DNA of 15,219 nt. Source: DATKYK01 sp034430255. Its GTDB lineage: Bacteria > Chloroflexota > Dehalococcoidia > E44-bin15. The translations under genes and the position numbers were made by a program. Numbering within the stretch: position 1 is the stretch's first letter; each line of letters opens with the position of its first letter. A model generated the notes under the pieces. That model was given only the letters and a program-made list of their open reading frames with translations, was not told the origin of the DNA and did not search any database. The DNA lies in the NCBI GenBank assembly GCA_034430255.1, contig DAOUEU010000014.1, forward strand, positions 1 to 15,219, written 5' to 3'. This document shows, one piece after another, positions 14,758-15,219 of this stretch.

Positions 14758-15219
14758 TTGAAAATTGACCTGCACACCCATTGCCGCGAGGCGACAGCCT
14801 GCCCAACTCCCACATTGGAGATCGTGGAGCGGATTATAGCTGCGGTGAAGAGGAAAGGGCTGGACGGGATCGCTGTTACCGAGCACTACACCAACTACTA
14901 TGGCCATAAGGTAAAAGAGATTGTCGATACCCAGTTGGACGCCAAGGTAGTGGTCGTCCCTGGCCAGGAACTTGCCAGGATGTTGTTGGGCCGTGAGCCG
15001 GGGGTGATCCATGTGGTTGAGCTATACTTACCTGACGATCTGATTTTCAGGTTTATCGCTCATCCCGGCCATCCTTATATAAAGGACCTTAGCCAGCATA
15101 TAGACGAGGGCATACATGGCATCGAGTTGAAGAACCCACTGCACGATCGCGACGGCCTAACAGAGGAGCAGATAAAGGAGTTGGCCAAGAAGCATGACCT
15201 GATCCTGCTGACGAATAGC
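14758..15219 (+). CDS. PHP-domain metal-dependent phosphoesterase, 3' truncated by window edge
   Basis: A 154-codon open frame that runs off the end of the window. LKIDLHTHCREATACPTP carries the PHP-domain signature HxH (residues 6 and 8), followed by GIAVTEHYTN (37-46), VPGQE (67-71) with the metal-bridging Glu, and AHPGHP (101-106). These residues bind the two or three metal ions of PHP phosphoesterases, relatives of histidinol phosphatase and of the DNA polymerase III PHP domain. No ATG is available: an in-frame TAA lies shortly upstream, and TTG 14758 with GGTGAT before it is the likely start. It begins 27 bp from the divergent pseudogene. The substrate is unknown. Confidence 0.75.
   Translation, partial: MKIDLHTHCREATACPTPTLEIVERIIAAVKRKGLDGIAVTEHYTNYYGHKVKEIVDTQLDAKVVVVPGQELARMLLGREPGVIHVVELYLPDDLIFRFIAHPGHPYIKDLSQHIDEGIHGIELKNPLHDRDGLTEEQIKELAKKHDLILLTNS

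Noticed and set aside
14719..15012. Minus-strand 97-codon ORF opposite the PHP gene
   Set aside because: The plus strand in the same place encodes clear PHP metal-binding motifs, so this is a shadow frame.

Overview
The window looks bacterial. Most genes have strong AGGAGG-type ribosome binding sites, and three -35/-10 pairs with exact 17-bp spacers are visible. There is a stem-loop plus T-tract terminator, and GTG and TTG starts occur. The gene content (a corrinoid protein, an MtmB-type methyltransferase, a protein rich in 4Fe-4S motifs, several CrtI-like flavoproteins) fits an uncultured anaerobe. My best guess is the Chloroflexota (Dehalococcoidia-like), but nothing in the window proves it.

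Layout. (1) At 138-1090 there is a plus-strand gene for a small membrane protein with a K+-channel-like loop and a TrkA-C-like domain, with its own promoter and terminator. (2) At 1155-1516 there is an orphan 3' half of a tRNA-Arg(UCU) gene, broken at the anticodon loop. Short phased direct repeats and inverted repeats follow; this looks like the attachment-site scar of an integrated element, although no integrase is present. (3) At 1523-3094 a possible 41-aa ORF precedes a 478-aa protein made of an MtrA-like domain, a thymidylate-synthase-like core without the catalytic Cys, and a DUF4346-like tail. (4) From 12607 down to 3105 runs one long minus-strand array: FAD oxidoreductase, broken limonene-epoxide-hydrolase-like gene, C-terminal remnant of another FAD oxidoreductase, two more intact FAD oxidoreductases, a 37-aa basic ORF, a helix-turn-helix/multi-[4Fe-4S] protein, a 44-aa ORF, an MtmB-family methyltransferase, and its corrinoid protein. 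(5) A crotonase gene at 13044-13850 is divergent from this array. (6) At 13912-14731 lies a decayed minus-strand gene with three in-frame stops and a frameshift. (7) From 14758 to the window edge runs a partial PHP-domain gene.

How the genes may work together. MtmB proteins of methanogens transfer the methyl group of monomethylamine to a corrinoid protein and need pyrrolysine. The MtmB relative here has glycine at that position and no amber codon, yet it sits directly upstream of a corrinoid protein and downstream of a protein able to carry several Fe-S clusters. I infer a pyrrolysine-free corrinoid methyltransferase system acting on an unknown substrate, co-transcribed with a family of CrtI-like flavoproteins. 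This would parallel the well-known pyrrolysine-free MttB/MtgB enzymes, but in the MtmB family. The corrinoid protein also departs from the DxHxxG consensus. The decayed genes at 10023-10850 and 13912-14731 show that the locus is losing parts.
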